Of a stretch of 64,000 nucleotides of DNA, positions 31,750 through 44,191 are shown in pieces. The stretch is from positions 39,475,296 through 39,539,295 of the forward strand of contig OZ007573.1 in the NCBI GenBank assembly GCA_963931925.1, written 5' to 3'. Every line of letters begins with the position of its first letter. Position 1 is the first letter of the stretch. The translations under genes were made by a program, and so were the position numbers. The notes beneath the pieces were generated by a model. That model was not told the DNA's origin. It made no database searches and saw only the letters and a list, made by a program, of their open reading frames with translations. Source of the DNA: Onchidella celtica. Taxonomy: Eukaryota; Mollusca; Gastropoda; Systellommatophora; Onchidiidae.

Positions 31750-31910
31750 CTTAAATTCTGATTTACCTGTCTGGCTGATCAATCCTCTGTATAGGACACC
31801 AGGGCTTTGCTCCCCTCTGATTCGCAAATGATCTGGCGTATCAATCCTCTCACTTGAACAATAGAGTTTTGCGTTTCACTGACTGGCTCAGAATCTGGCT
31901 CCTTCAAATC
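31750..31910. mobile_element. MITE-like repeat, copy 1
   Basis: Matches 36655-36835 in reverse complement over about 160 bp. Landmarks are GATTTACCTG, CTGGCTGATCAATCCTCTGT, a TGATTCG/AGATTCG block and CTGGCGTATCAATCCTCT. Within each copy a GATCAATCCTCT / TATCAATCCTCT pair forms a direct repeat. Non-coding. Confidence 0.7.
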
Positions 31911-32070
31911 TCTCGCCTTAGCAATTACATGTATGTAGAGGGGCGTGTATTGGTGTTACGGTAAATTAATTTTTATAGCAGTAATGTTTTGTTAAGTTGG
32001 TAGAAAATTAATCATTGAAGATTCAGCCCTCAGTTTGGGAACAATTGCCTGTCATCCTCATTGGCCGGTT

Positions 32071-32103
<33 letters not shown>

Positions 32104-34870
32104 GGTTTGTTGTTTTGTTATTGTTTGCCTTTTCTTCCCTTACAGAGGTTGGTTTTTAAAAGGAATTTCAGCTAAGGAATGGGATGGTGTGTCTTTGTGT
32201 CTTTGTCATTTCAGTATTTTATACTTACAACCTTAATGATTGAAATAGTATGTTTCAGGTACCAAATGCAACGTATAAATAATTATTATTCCAATCTAGG
32301 TCTGCAACAACAACAACAACAACAACAACAAAAAACCCGTACCCTTTAAAAGACCGTATATAATTACAAAAACCAGATCTCTCCCTCTGACTCTTGTCTC
32401 TCTCTCTCTTTTTTACTGGTAGAAGGGAATGGCTTTTTTTTTGTCAATGTGGCAGATTATTATAGCCATCATCCATGTCTTTTGGAAGAACGGATTCATT
32501 TTCTTGAAGATGACGGAATTTCTCTGAGCTGATTTTTCTCTGAACTTCGAACAAAGGCCACGGTGTTTCATCCACTGTAAGCTTCATGTCAGCTGGAGAT
32601 TGGGGAAGTACAGACCGTCAGTGCACTTAACTTAAAGTTGATGCTTCCGTCTGGTAACCATTGCAATGCCCTGATGTCCAGTATTTGATAGTTGCCGAAC
32701 CTTTTCCCGGTCTAAGGGAAGAAACGGGGACGACGCTGTTAAACTCTCTGAGGCCCAAGCAACGCACAGAGAGCCAACGGCATTGCTTTCAAATGCCCAG
32801 ACAAAGCAGAGTGTGTCAGCTGAGTAGACCGATTATTTTACTTTTGACACCTTTGCGATTTGGAGTTTTATTAACCTTTGTTCTTTTTTCTATACAAACT
32901 ATGTAGTTTTATGGAATTAAACAAATATTACGTGAATTCATTAAAGGAAGTAAATCATTGTCCCTTCTTCTTTCACAGCATTCGCAAATTAATTTTGACA
33001 AAGTTTGTACAGGTGTGCGGGCATTGAAGTGTTAAATTCTGACAAACGTCCTACGATACTGTAGAGCTGTCCTGATTGTCTGCCAAGTGCAATCAATCTA
33101 TCATAGTAAGCTAAATAGTAGTTGTTGTACTGCTTTCCTTTCTTCGTCAACGCTCCGAGCTTCCACAGTTGAGTGGAAGAAATCGCATTCCATCTGTTAC
33201 AGATTCAAGGAAGGGTGTGCCCTCGAGTGTTACGGGGATGGTTATTATGGAATTAGTGTTACGACTGCATTTTAATCTATCGAGAGGTTTTTAGAAATTA
33301 CTCTTCCATACCATGCCACATATACTAATAACAATTCGAGTAAGTTTTATCAAGGACCTTGCAGGGCCACAAATTTATTACTTTAAATTCCCTAACAACT
33401 TTCGTCTAGCTTTTACATTTTAAAAGGACAACATCAGCAGCATCAAATGAAAACACAATAATATATCACTAGAAGTCTCCTCTAGATGCTTAAAAGATTA
33501 TATCATTCTGACTCATTCACAATTTAATTATTACTTATTTATCTTTCAGATTTAGCCTACCTACTATCTAACAAATAATATCTTAATGTCTCAGACGACA
33601 ATGTTAACTCAGTTATTTGTGCCTACTGCTTAACAAGGATATAACTCGTCAACACAACTGACGTAGTTACATTAGATCTAGATCTACTCTAGGATGGGCT
33701 GGCAATCCGCAGCCTCATCCAGACACATCACTTTCAATTTACAAATGTGTATACCAGACACTCATGCTAGATCTAATTGCATGTAAAAAACATTGTAGTC
33801 TTGCATTCTTTCGGTAGCACTTCTACTGGAAACTTAAGGTCAGATTCACGTTCATCGTCGAATCACTAGGTCGAAACTTACGATTGTTCCCTGATACGAG
33901 ATCAGGGAGCTGGAGATAATAGCAATAGATGATTTGGTAATAGCGTATGGTCTCATTCCAATGTCTATTAATGGCATAGACATGACTTTAACAGTCTTCT
34001 GATTCTCTCAGGCCGAATCCAGCCGATTTGCCTTCACAGATGGAAATTTCTGCATGGAGTGAAGAAACGTGGGAATGGCTCCGCTTAAATACTGCTCGGC
34101 CATCTGCAAATCCCCAGCCAACTGCCCAAATTTGATTGGTGCATCCATTTCGAGCTCAGCTCGTAGTATTAATAGATTCTATTAATAGTAACAGACAAGG
34201 TCAATCTAACATATCAAAACCCTTGCTAAAGTCTCCAAACCCTCTACGTTTTATGTACGAATTTACTCACTCCCTTTCCTCACCCCTGTTAAAGTTTATC
34301 AAAATCACGGGGCCGAGAATTGCACCGTCACTGTTACTCATCCATTTATTCTATCCTGCCCCACTTTCTTTCCATCTCTAAGAAAAAACGTTACAAAAAC
34401 AAACTGTCCACGAGAATAGTTCAAGGACATTTGCACTGGCTAAAGTTAACGAGACCATTAAATAAACAAACCGTGACCCAGCACGGCACTTCTAGTCCTG
34501 ACCCTGACACCATCTGAATGTGGCATTTTTTGAGGTCCTCAAAAATGTATGGACCCCTGACTCTTCTAGTATCATCAGAACTTACACCGGATAGGCTTGT
34601 CCTCCCCGATTCCTCAAACCGGCCAACCGAATCCCCCAATCTTTTGGACTCTTCAGCATGCAGCCGTGCTCTCTTTGCATCTGAAGTCCTCAGAACCGAC
34701 AACGGGTCCCCACACCCTCCGGGGCTCATCAAAACAAGGACCCGAACTACTTGTCGTTCTGAAATCGATATAGCTTGAAACAAAACTGGCCGCCTTTTAG
34801 TAGTCTTCACAACCTGAATTAGAAACCCCTGCTGTTCTGGATCAGTTGCCTCTTGTCACCTAAAGTAATA
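31911..34870. other. Non-coding stretch; possible dispersed repeat at 33.3-34.8 kb
   Basis: A TG microsatellite lies at 32070-32097 and a CAA tract at about 32308-32331. From about 33340 the sequence shows blocks resembling the flanks of the Gmr1-like insertion (GCAGGGCCACAA near 33361; AAATTTGATTGGT at 34128), so it may be another copy of that repeat. The minus-strand 129-codon ORF at 34421-34810 lies in a GC-richer part and has no domain I recognise. Confidence 0.4.
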
Positions 34871-34874
34871 TTTT

Positions 34875-35370
34875 TTGTGGACATGCCACCAGCTTCAACT
34901 CACACAATTCATGACACGACCTGTCTGTACAACGAGACAATATGCAAAGAAAAACATGTCAAAAGAGAGGCCTACATTGAAGAAGTTTGATAAATGCCCC
35001 ATGGCCTATCATTCAGCTGACAGAACAGCAAAACAAATTGAAGAAAGATGCCTGTGCATGCCTCGAAGGGAACTCAGTGTTCTGAAATAGATAACTTTAA
35101 AGGGGAGTGTGTCTCGGAAGAATTCTGGGAAAATTTTAAATCACATGATGAAAAACGTGTTTACGCGAAGTCTTTGGTCGACGCAAGAATGCAAAGTTTG
35201 TCAGAAGGTGTTTCGAAGCACATTGATCTCACAGACTGGACAATAAGAAATTGGCGCCTTAACTCTTCGTTTGCCAATAGCCGACGAATCGGTTCTTCCG
35301 CTGGTCACGTTTGTGCCAATCACCAATGTATCAGTGCACAAGAATGCTAGGCTATTTTGTTTCGGGAAGA
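34875..35370 (+). other. Unrecognised coding-like segment
   Basis: Overlapping plus-strand ORFs (34875-35090, 35048-35350, 35271-35501) read as protein-like text rich in charged residues, with Cys/His words such as SCDVCAQHELL in the last. The frames change every 150-250 bases, as in a decayed gene or unspliced exons. No family is recognised. It abuts the hairpin element at 35408-35613 and may be part of the same transposon. Confidence 0.25.
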
Positions 35371-35407
35371 GAGAAAGTTGTGATGTATGCGCTCAACATG
35401 AGCTATT

Positions 35408-35613
35408 GACGAAATATCATAAAAACCACAGAAAAACGGTGGGGTCGCAGCAGGGCTATAAGCAAAGTCAAAATTGGGCAAAAAGAAAAAGTTGTATGTA
35501 GCGAAGCCCTGCGTGAGGGATAAAACCCAAACGATACAAAGCAAACTTGAGAAATTTCATTTCTCACGCAGGGCTTCGCTACATACAACTTTTTCTTTTT
35601 GCCCAATTTTGAC
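35408..35613. mobile_element. Hairpin MITE with perfect 51-bp inverted arms
   Basis: The arms at 35467-35517 and 35563-35613 are exact reverse complements over 51 bp, with a 45-bp loop. A further 59 bp to the left (35408-35466) belongs to the same family, because it recurs in reverse orientation next to the diverged copy at 6485-6722. Perfect arms suggest recent formation or gene conversion. Both arms produce mirror ORFs reading MGKKKKLYVAKPC, which is an artefact. Confidence 0.85.
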
Positions 35614-36654
35614 TCAACATGGGCGAGACAATCTCGGAGGAGAGGAGTGGACCCCGGGCAGAGAGAAGTACAAAGCTACACGGACAGCCATATCTACAGA
35701 CAAGGAAATTGCACTAAAAAGAAATCCTAATGTACTCGTCATCACAATGGATTTTACAAGGCTTTCTGCTTGCTCCATGCTTGCAAGCCTCGTCTCTCTA
35801 TTTTAAGATAACAGGAAGTCATGAAAAAAAATTTGAATGAGGCTAGAGATTAAAGTTTTAACTTTTTTATTTTTTATTTTTTGGTCACTTTTAGGGGATT
35901 AGATAAGAGCCCCAATCCTAAGACTTACAGATAGGAAAGCCACAAAAAAACAACAACAACAAAAAAAACGAGAACAAAACTACAGCTGGAAAATGAGAGT
36001 TTAAGTTACAGTTGAATAATGCTTGAAGTAAGGCAACAGAAGTTTGTTGTTGTTTCTTTTCTTTCTTTTCACACAGCTGGACTAACATGATCCTACATTA
36101 GCTGACATATTCTGACAATATTCCTTAAAATAAAAATAATGTCTCTCTCAGACAGCAACAGCTGCCAATGAAATGCTATTTCTAAAACACAAAAAATTCT
36201 TCTTCAACTATCAAAGTTGCCTTCCCATTATTATCCAAAAACGTTATCTGGAACCTTCGTTCAAAACAGTCACAGGTGTGTAATAATGACAAATATAGGT
36301 ATTTCTGTGAGGAAAATACCAGATAGTCTATCGGCATCAAAGACTTCTCAGAAGTTTTTTTTTTTTTTTACATAAAGATGCTCATATATTGCCTGAAATT
36401 CTGCGGCTTTAAAATGTTTTGGGTGTTTGCGTTTGTAATTAACCAAAGAAAGAAAATTATTGGAATAAAAGAAAAAGGGGGCTGTATCGCTTTGGTCTGT
36501 TTTCTATTGATGTTTTCACTTATTTGCTCAGATCAGAGTTTGATAAATACGCTGAGACAATTTACTCGATATTCAAGGTGATGAAGTGTGGACTCAATTA
36601 GGTAACATTATATAACAATAGTTGTCCCACCACCGTCATGTACGACCAGGCGCC
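35614..36654. other. Non-coding stretch, nothing recognised
   Basis: AT-rich, with short A and T homopolymers and a CAA repeat near 35947. No gene recognised. Confidence 0.5.
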
Positions 36655-36835
36655 CCTTGTCGCCTTGCGTACAAGTTTTGATGGGCCAGATCCTGAGCCA
36701 ATCAGTGAAGCGCAAACTTCTATTGTTCAGGTAAGAGGATTGATACGCCAGACCTGGAGCGAATCTGAGGCGAGCAGATCTCTGATGTCCAACACAGAGG
36801 ATTGATCAGCCAGGCAGGTAAATCTGGACTTTAAA
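36655..36835. mobile_element. MITE-like repeat, copy 2 (inverted)
   Basis: Reverse-complement counterpart of 31750-31910, ending a dozen bases before the inverted terminus at 36847. Confidence 0.7.
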
Positions 36836-36846
36836 AGGGGTATTAA

Positions 36847-36882
36847 AGGGGTATTACACGTACAGTTAAACCGGATCAGTTT
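36847..36882. repeat. Left terminal repeat of a putative large DNA transposon
   Basis: AGGGGTATTACACGTACAG followed by TTAAACCGGATCAGTTTT. The same sequence, with one extra G and a single C for T, ends at 42734 in inverted orientation. TTAA directly precedes it. A second, shorter ACGTGTAATA inverted word at 36919-36928 makes this end itself slightly palindromic. Confidence 0.6.
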
Positions 36883-39480
36883 TGGATTTACGTTGGTCGC
36901 CAGTCGACCGAATTGCAACGTGTAATAAGGAAACCGGATGAAAAATGTAGAAATTCGACCTGGCCGACGGTCGCGTCCTGAAAATCAGGCGCTGCCTGAT
37001 ATTTGCGATCCAGCCACCTTGCTGGCGTATGTGATCAAATTTCAGAGCCCACGTGACAGCACTTTTCTCTGCCGGCATTAAGACAAAGTTGTCAAAAACG
37101 GCGCCTGAGCATAAAAATGATATCAAATCCGGAATCAGCGTATCAAAATTGACAGAAATACTCTCGAGTGACCAATTTTATCGCCGCATTATCTATTTTA
37201 TTTTTTCCATGATATTTTATTTTTTTCACCGTTCATTGTGGAAGTGGGTGTGTTGTTTTTGTCATGACAATGATCACCCTTGTTGCTCTATTGAATGGGA
37301 GATGTAGTGTGTAGCCTGGGGAATTATGTATGCATGAACTCTCTGTGGTGCAGGGTTGTGTGATGCTCGGTTTCCCTGTTCTCTCCTCAAACACGGCGAT
37401 TTCCATTATAGTAGGGGGGGGGGGGAACTTGCTCTATCTCTTCAAATAAGCGTTGAACCTTGCACTAAAAAATATACTCTTTTTTGTTGTATTTGATTTA
37501 AAGTGATCCTCTGGGCGTAAGAAACTGCCGGATATATTTGGCTAAAGGGTGGCACGTATGTAGACGCGATTTTGTCCCCAATTCTATTTAGATAATATAG
37601 CTCAATTTTAACGGGGGTGAAGTAAGAAAATATTCACTACTTTCTCGGTTTTCTAGCAAAAGCTTTGATACTCTACACACTTACTCACGGACAGACAGGC
37701 AAGGAATTGAAAGCTTCAAGTGTATTATTTGTTCATTATTCTGCATATCATGGGTCAAGAACTCTGTACACATTAAAAAATCTGAAAATTTCGAATAAAT
37801 CATTTCGGATCCATGTTTATAGTGGCTAATATGGTACTATCTAAATGTTTTTTGCCACAGATGTCTTAGAAAGATACTACAAACATTTTTAAATTTGCTA
37901 ATTGTAACATTAATCCCCCAAAAATATAAATTTAGAATTTCCAAACGTCCTAATATTTTTGTATAAAATAATTATAGCACTCATTTCTTCTGCTCCGCCA
38001 TTCTGAGTACTATGAACAACCAATACCACTGTAATAAATTTCTGTAGTTTTACCAATCTGTTACCAAAAATTTTCCTTTTGGATGCTCTCTGTGCTATTG
38101 TTACCTCTTAACAACAAATTGTTCTCAAATTGACGCAATATAGTTCGAGTGCGACCTCTGTGTAAGGCTATCTGAGCCCAGGGATTGGACGTATGGAAAA
38201 TTTTATTGGTGAATTAGGTTGTCAGATAGTTACTGATCTCGGTTCAGTTTGATGCCAAATGATGCCAGTCGAGGTTTTTTTATGAGAGGCCAAAATGTTT
38301 CGCTATCATCAGTAACAATGCCTTCGTAAGCACCGATACTAGGCACCCACGGTACTGCAATACTAGCGATCCTTTGATGTTCTATCTTGTGTCGTCACAA
38401 TATTGATGCCGAAAATCGATGATCCTGCACACGATACTGTTCGATCTAGGGAAATATTGAATGAGGTACAATTCCAGCTGACAGGAGGGCGGTAAACTAA
38501 CTGACCAACCTGCGGCACGCTAGGTACTGGGATCAGTCGTCAAAGACCTCTTGAGATCAGGATTCACGACCAAATTCACTAAATTCGCAAGATGGTGGAC
38601 CCTAGACATGCGTGAACAGAAAACTGGGAAGTCAACGAACGACGCAATCGTGGACAAACTGTTTCGCAGTGACTGTCCATCATGACTGTTTTTGTACTGG
38701 TAGAAAAAAAGGGGGTGGGGGGGGGGGGGGAGGGAAGATGACTGGCCTTTTCAGTTGATTGTTGCCATATTTTTTCGCAGAAGATCACAATAGCTACGTA
38801 CACTGCAGACTGTATTACCTGCCTTTCGCACAGGGCTACATCCTGTCCTCGTTAAGAGGTTTCTTTCCAGTAGACATGCTCTGCATCGCAAGTTGGTGTG
38901 TGGCATAGCATTTGGTCAGATCTTTTCACTGAAACGACCTATATGCCCCCCTCCTCCTCCCCCCCCCCCCCGCTTCCAAAGGCTTCAGCAGAAAACTGAT
39001 AAACCTATCGGTGGCCAAGTTATGTAACCACATATAAAACTGCATAAGTGCAAGGGACAGATTTACAAGAGGGAGAAAACAAATTTCTTCAAATGCATTG
39101 CTTATCTTCTTACGTTTTTAACTGCAAATATTTGAAAGATTGTACTTTTCTTGCATCGGTAGAACAAAAAAAAAAAAAAGAAATTTTTGCATAGAGTGTG
39201 TAGAATATTGGGCAAAAGAGAGTTGACATCTGAAGTTGTGAGAACACATTATTGTGCGAGTCACGGTAGGGCCCCGGGATACACTTTCCACTCTTGAGCT
39301 AAATATTGAACCTGAATTCAACTGTGCACGCGTTTGTAACCTAATAGAGACTTTGTTCCCATTACAACTCAATCACTGTCGTCATCTCTCTTTGGTCAAT
39401 TGGTGTGGAAATGCAATCTACCAGCAAGCCAATGTTGAAACAAAGTGTGTAAGATTTCTACTGAATGTTTCACCATAGGG
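36883..39480. other. Non-coding stretch inside the putative large transposon
   Basis: No ORF with a recognisable domain. G homopolymers lie at 37414-37425 and about 38709-38731, and a C homopolymer near 38959-38971. Confidence 0.5.
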
Positions 39481-39489
39481 TTTCAGATG

Positions 39490-40630
39490 TAGACATCATT
39501 GTTGCCTGTGGACGTCCCATGCCATGACAAGTTTTTGCAGACAAAGTGTCTGACTTTATCACTTCAGCGGTGAAGGGACTTATCCTTCGTGATGAGAATG
39601 TTCGTATTTTGTATGTGGTTTTCGATCAGTGTTTCAGACTAAGTAGAAAGTCCTGCTGCATGCTCCCCCCCCCCTTCCCCACCCCATACAGAGAGGACTC
39701 AATCGTCGTTTTTTATTAACACTACGAAGAGCCGTCGTGTCCCCGGCAGACCCTTGTTCTCACCGTCGTTACGTATGAAGAACAAACCAGACGCATGACT
39801 ATCAGCCAGGTGAGGTCTCTGTAGCATTCAGTGAGTACATATCGCATTGTCATAGGCCCAGACCCACAACCAGTACAATTGGGAGGTGGAATTCAGCACA
39901 CATCTATCAATCACGAGAAAGCTGGTGTTATTGTGATATATCACATGATTCAGGAAATCAGTGATGGGCATCTTACCGTTAAAGTCAACTCAGACGACAC
40001 AGACGTACTGCCATATTTCGCTAACACCCTGCACGTAGAAATGCATAGAAGTCTGGTCAATATAGTATCTTTCAGGAAAGTATTATTGCCAACCAGTAAT
40101 GTGATGTCCGTTAATAATGTTTGTCAGCATCCCCGAAGCCATCATGCTGAACATCTTTGCAATCCATGTCCTCACTGGGCGGGACACTGTTTCCTCGTTT
40201 GCTGTCACTGGAAACTCTACAGTTCTTATCAAGTTAAAAATGTAATGTTCTCTGGTCTTCCAAGAGTTGGGAATACGTATTAAACAGAGGAAGAAATCAT
40301 AGAATTCTGCTTCACTTCATAGCTTCGCTGCATCATCGGGCGCCAGGGACATTCTTAAGGAAAATATATCTTTTCAGCACGAAAATTGCAGCCAAGAGGT
40401 ATGTCACAATAAAGCTCCTCAGCTTTTCAACATCTATGAACAGTATCAGACACAATGTCTGGACGTTCAGCATCAGGTGTTACCGTGGAAAGTTGCTGGT
40501 GGCTCATTTCCAAACTTCAACCCTCTGCAGTGTGACGACATGGTCTGTGGAGATGCAGCTGAGAGCACCAAAAACGGCTCTTAACCTGTTTATCTGCAGT
40601 TGCAAAACGAGCTGCAGCACAAGCTAATGT
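39490..40630 (+). pseudogene. Decayed repeat-associated protein (HEEAD...DDTDV...LTGCDT family)
   Basis: Fragments in several frames line up with a protein type that is abundant in cnidarian, mollusc and fish repeats. They are a block ending in VRILYVVFDQC near 39580-39630; INHEKAGVIVIYHMIQ...HLTVKVNSDDTDVLPYF near 39908-40020, where the family usually has HEEAD and DDTDVLVLL; and AIHVLTGRDTVSSFAVTGNS near 40160-40215, usually LTGCDT. Stops and frameshifts separate the blocks, so the copy is dead. The 150-codon ORF at 39831-40283 covers only part of it. The family is transposon-associated; its biochemical role is not assigned here. Confidence 0.6.
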
Positions 40631-42695
40631 ACTGCCCTGTATTCAGTTGTGCAAACGAAAGGAGACAACCTCTGTAGCAATCCTGTTAGGGATGTGGCAG
40701 CTGAGACGAATCCAGCTGAAGACCACTAAAACCTACGTCATAGGTGAATTGGATGTGACTCACCTAAAAATGAGAATTCTCCCACTGAAGTTACTATAGT
40801 TGAAGTAATGGGGCATTGGTGAAACAGTGGTGACATGAAAGAATATCATTAATGACCTCAATTACACATCTATTGTTGCGGTGGTAATCAGTTTGTAGGT
40901 GTCTTTGGAGACTAAATGTATCTGCATCACCCCTCACCCATTCAACAATGGTTTTGTTCGAATTAAGATTAAACAATTGGCACCATGTGTGTATGTCTAT
41001 TTTGATATGCTTCTGTTTGTTTTTACGAACTGGATTATTTCCAAGTGTAAAAAAACAACAACACTGTGGCAGTTGTTCTCAATTGTAATGTGAAGGACAC
41101 CGGACCTTTTCAGTGGCGGCTATCTTGGAGTTCGTCATTGATTGAAAAACGCTCAAATTCTCACAGGTGGCACCGATCGGATCTAGAACCGGAATTTAAT
41201 TTTCATTCAAAACCAGCAGGAACCTTTCAATATACACCCAATTACGAAACAGCGAATGCTTAGGTCACGCTAAGACTGATAGTTTGTTGGAGGTTGTCTG
41301 CAGATCGCACTGGACAGTACAGAGGGGTTTGTTATTTGACTTGTTTCTCAAGCCCTAACATATTGTTTCCACAGGACATTCCGATATAATTCAAAATGAA
41401 TAAACCTGGCCTGAACTGCAGTAATGAAACAACTAACTCTTGCTAGCAATGCTGTATACATATCTCAGCATCAACAACAGACGTAACGTACTATTAGTAA
41501 CATTTCTAAATACGTGATGTAGTTCAGAGCGGATCCTCCAAATAGACGTATTACTGTAACTGCTATTATTAATGATTCGATGTGCAAATTGTTGCATTAT
41601 GTTTTTCAAAAACGTCTCTAGGTACTTGTCTATGATAATAAGCAGTAAAGTTCAACGTTAGCCATCTGGTATATTTTATAAGATTTTTGAAAATATTGGA
41701 CTCGCAATGTTTAGCGATATAAGGGATATAGTTTTGATTTTGTCCAATAGATTTCTTGCAATAAACACAAATCAGTACGAATAACGTTCATGTGGTAGGA
41801 AATTGGATTCTTTTTAATTTGATGTATATTAAGCATCCGGTATCTCTTTAATATTTGGCTGGGTACAACTTTATTACTGTCGTTTTGGCTGAAAAGAGCG
41901 CTAATCTGTTATGTCACGTAGGTCGTGTTTTTGATGAATTTCTTAGCGTTGCAACCCTTTATCTCATTATCTCCGGCATTTTCAGTAGCCCAGAGTGGTT
42001 CTCCTAACATTTATACCAAAATCAGGAGTATATATTTTTGTGCAAGGTTCCCGGCCATTTGACGGCTTGGCCCCCCCCTACTTATTATGTCTTCATGATC
42101 CAAAGAAACAGTTCTTCAATTTATTGAAATTTATCGTTCCACAGAGTGTTTGTGGAAAATTAAATGTAAGGATTATAGCAATAAATTTTCAAGAGAAAAG
42201 GCCTACGAAAAACTCGTCGACTTTTGCAAACAATTGGATCCCAATGCGAACAGTGACCAACCGTTTCAAAAAAAAAAAAAAATCTCAGGAGTTCTTTCAG
42301 AAAAGAACTAAAGAAACAAGAGCAGTCATTTTTGTCAGGTGCTGGAGCTGATGAAATTTACGTACCAAAATTATTTTATTTTAAAAGTTCTCAGAAAAGG
42401 TTCTTATCCCCTCCAGTGGATTTGTATGAGAGAAAACACTCCTCTTTAAAAGCAAGTCTTTTGATCAAATACGACGTTGTTTTCTTCTCTTGTTTTTAAA
42501 AATAACATAAACTGCTACATTATCAAGCAGTTCCTCTGTCACCCATTGTATGTATTGATTGCCGTGTGTTTGTTATATGCTCAACACGTGTCTGCTTGTA
42601 TGTGGACGGCCTGCAGTCGGACCGTAACGTGTAATAGCAAACTTTGTCGTACGGTGGACTGCGGGCCGAGTGTCGACCGAAACTGATCCGGTTTG
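40631..42695. other. Non-coding stretch inside the putative large transposon
   Basis: AT-rich; ORFs up to 118 codons (41995-42351) show no domain. The last 120 bp carry several ACGTGTAAT and CCGGATCAG/CTGATCCGG words belonging to the right terminal region. Confidence 0.5.
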
Positions 42696-42734
42696 AAAAA
42701 CTGATCCGGTTTGACTGTACGTGTAATACCCCCT
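42696..42734. repeat. Right terminal repeat of a putative large DNA transposon
   Basis: Reverse complement of 36847-36882 (ends ACTGTACGTGTAATACCCCC, then T), with CTGATCCGGTTTGA duplicated just inside it (42683-42696 and 42701-42714). TTAC follows the C run, compared with TTAA on the left. Confidence 0.6.
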
Positions 42735-43672
42735 TACGGGCCGGGCGACGACTTCCTCCTTATAAACGACTTCCTCTTTATAAACGACTTCCTTTGATTT
42801 GTTAAGCTACCATTTCGATGGGCATATTCCGTCATTATCACTGGCCTGTTGTAGAAAAGCTTTCTTGGACTTCAGTGACCGTTTTGGTTTGATATACTGT
42901 ACAGGTCTTTCATATTCTTCGAACGCGTGAAGCTTTGTTTAACTGGTAGCATTCTCATCGTCCTTAATGAAGCACTCTGGTGTTTGATGGAAGCATTTTC
43001 ATGTTTTCTCCGCCATTTAAGGTTTTATTCTAATTACTATGCTGTGAATCTTCCACCTCATCACAGGCCATTTCCTTTTCTGTTTTGGAAAACGCAATGT
43101 TGTGAAGTTTATTCATCTCCAGATCCACCCACAGCATCTCCGATTCGACATCAGTAGTCTAAAACCTCCAGTGTGCTTGCCTTTTCAAACCAGTCTGAAG
43201 ATATTTGTCAGGAGCAACAAGACCAACTTTGCTGAGAATATCGTCAATGAACTACAGTTTTCTTGTTGTTTGTTTCTAGCTTGGGGCTTTGCGAAATGCA
43301 ATTTTTACTCTTTATCTTGCCAAATTTTAACTTCGTGTAATACATAAGTGCATGCAAATAAATGTAATATCACAGAATTGCAAGAGCAGACAAACATATT
43401 TCTAGGGTATAGATGAGATTGAAAAAGAAGAGAAATGCATAGTACGACGGAGAGAGTGAAAGATGAATGGGCAGGGAGAGAAACATGAGGCTGGTTCGAC
43501 CTGTTCATCTCTCCTGATTTAATGAGAGGTCTGTCTCACAGACCAGTAATTTCCAATGTCAAGTTCCCAAAAAGTCCAAAACTAAAACTATTTCATCCTG
43601 CAGCCGCAGCAAAGACATGTGAAAACACACACACACACACACACACTTGCCTGTCCCTGGTGGGATCAGCAG
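42735..43672. other. Non-coding stretch before the PARP gene
   Basis: A short tandem repeat (about 2.6 units of an 18-bp CGACTTCCTCTTTATAAA-like word) lies at 42748-42800 and a CA microsatellite at 43626-43647. No promoter of the PARP gene can be assigned with confidence. Confidence 0.45.
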
Positions 43673-43853
43673 ATTTAATATGGACATGGACGCCAGTAAA
43701 GACAGGACAAGCAAATCAAACGATCTGACAAATCTCTGTTTTATATACTTTCCAGATGAATTACGCCCGTTCCACTTTGGATTTGATGTAAATGACACAT
43801 TGCAGGAGAAGTCCAAATTTATCAAACATAACAAAGGCAGCGTTGCAATTACA
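43673..43853 (+). CDS. Candidate upstream exon of the PARP gene (low confidence)
   Basis: An AG acceptor at 43671-43672 opens a frame reading MDMDASKDRT...LCFIYFPDELRPF...KSKFIKHNKGSVAIT to a GT at 43854. The text resembles the end of an RRM-like fold as found at the N-terminus of PARP10/PARP14 proteins. It leaves the frame in phase 0, which fits the next candidate exon. The donor (ACA then GTGTAG) is weak; without splicing, a stop follows two codons later. An ATG at 43680 could be the true start. Confidence 0.3.
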
Positions 43854-44043
43854 GTGTAGAATGTGCTTCAGTCTGCTACAATAGTAACATTTTGCATTAT
43901 TTCCATGAGAATGAAGTCAAGTATACCAATATTATCAGATCACAATTAATGCCTTGAAAATTCAAGCTTGAGCTGAAGTTTTGACTGACATTTCAGACAG
44001 GGCTTTATTTTATTTTTAAATCTTTCCTATCATTTCTTCCCAG

Positions 44044-44191
44044 GATTTACCAGATTGGGCGTGGGATAATGAAAATTTAGTTATTGACCATGTGGAAGGA
44101 ACACTGGCTGCTGATGTGAAAAAGGTGACGCTGAATGCGCCTGGCAGAGCCCTTATTGTCTTAAATGACGATATCAAAGAAATGATCTACT
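44044..44191 (+). CDS. Candidate second upstream exon of the PARP gene (low confidence)
   Basis: A good acceptor (TTTCTTCCCAG) precedes a frame reading DLPDWAW...LVIDHVEGTLAADVKKVTLN then ALIVLNDDIK. Its 148 nt leave one extra base, exactly what the 45731 exon needs to enter its open frame (next residues FSEAACIISKTPFG). The joined text would resemble an RRM-like domain. The donor (T then GTCTGT) is poor, so the real junction may differ or the exon may be a relic. Confidence 0.35.

Noticed and set aside
39831..40283. 150-codon ORF as an intact gene
   Set aside because: It covers only part of a family signature; neighbouring parts of the same protein lie in other frames with stops, so the copy is decayed.
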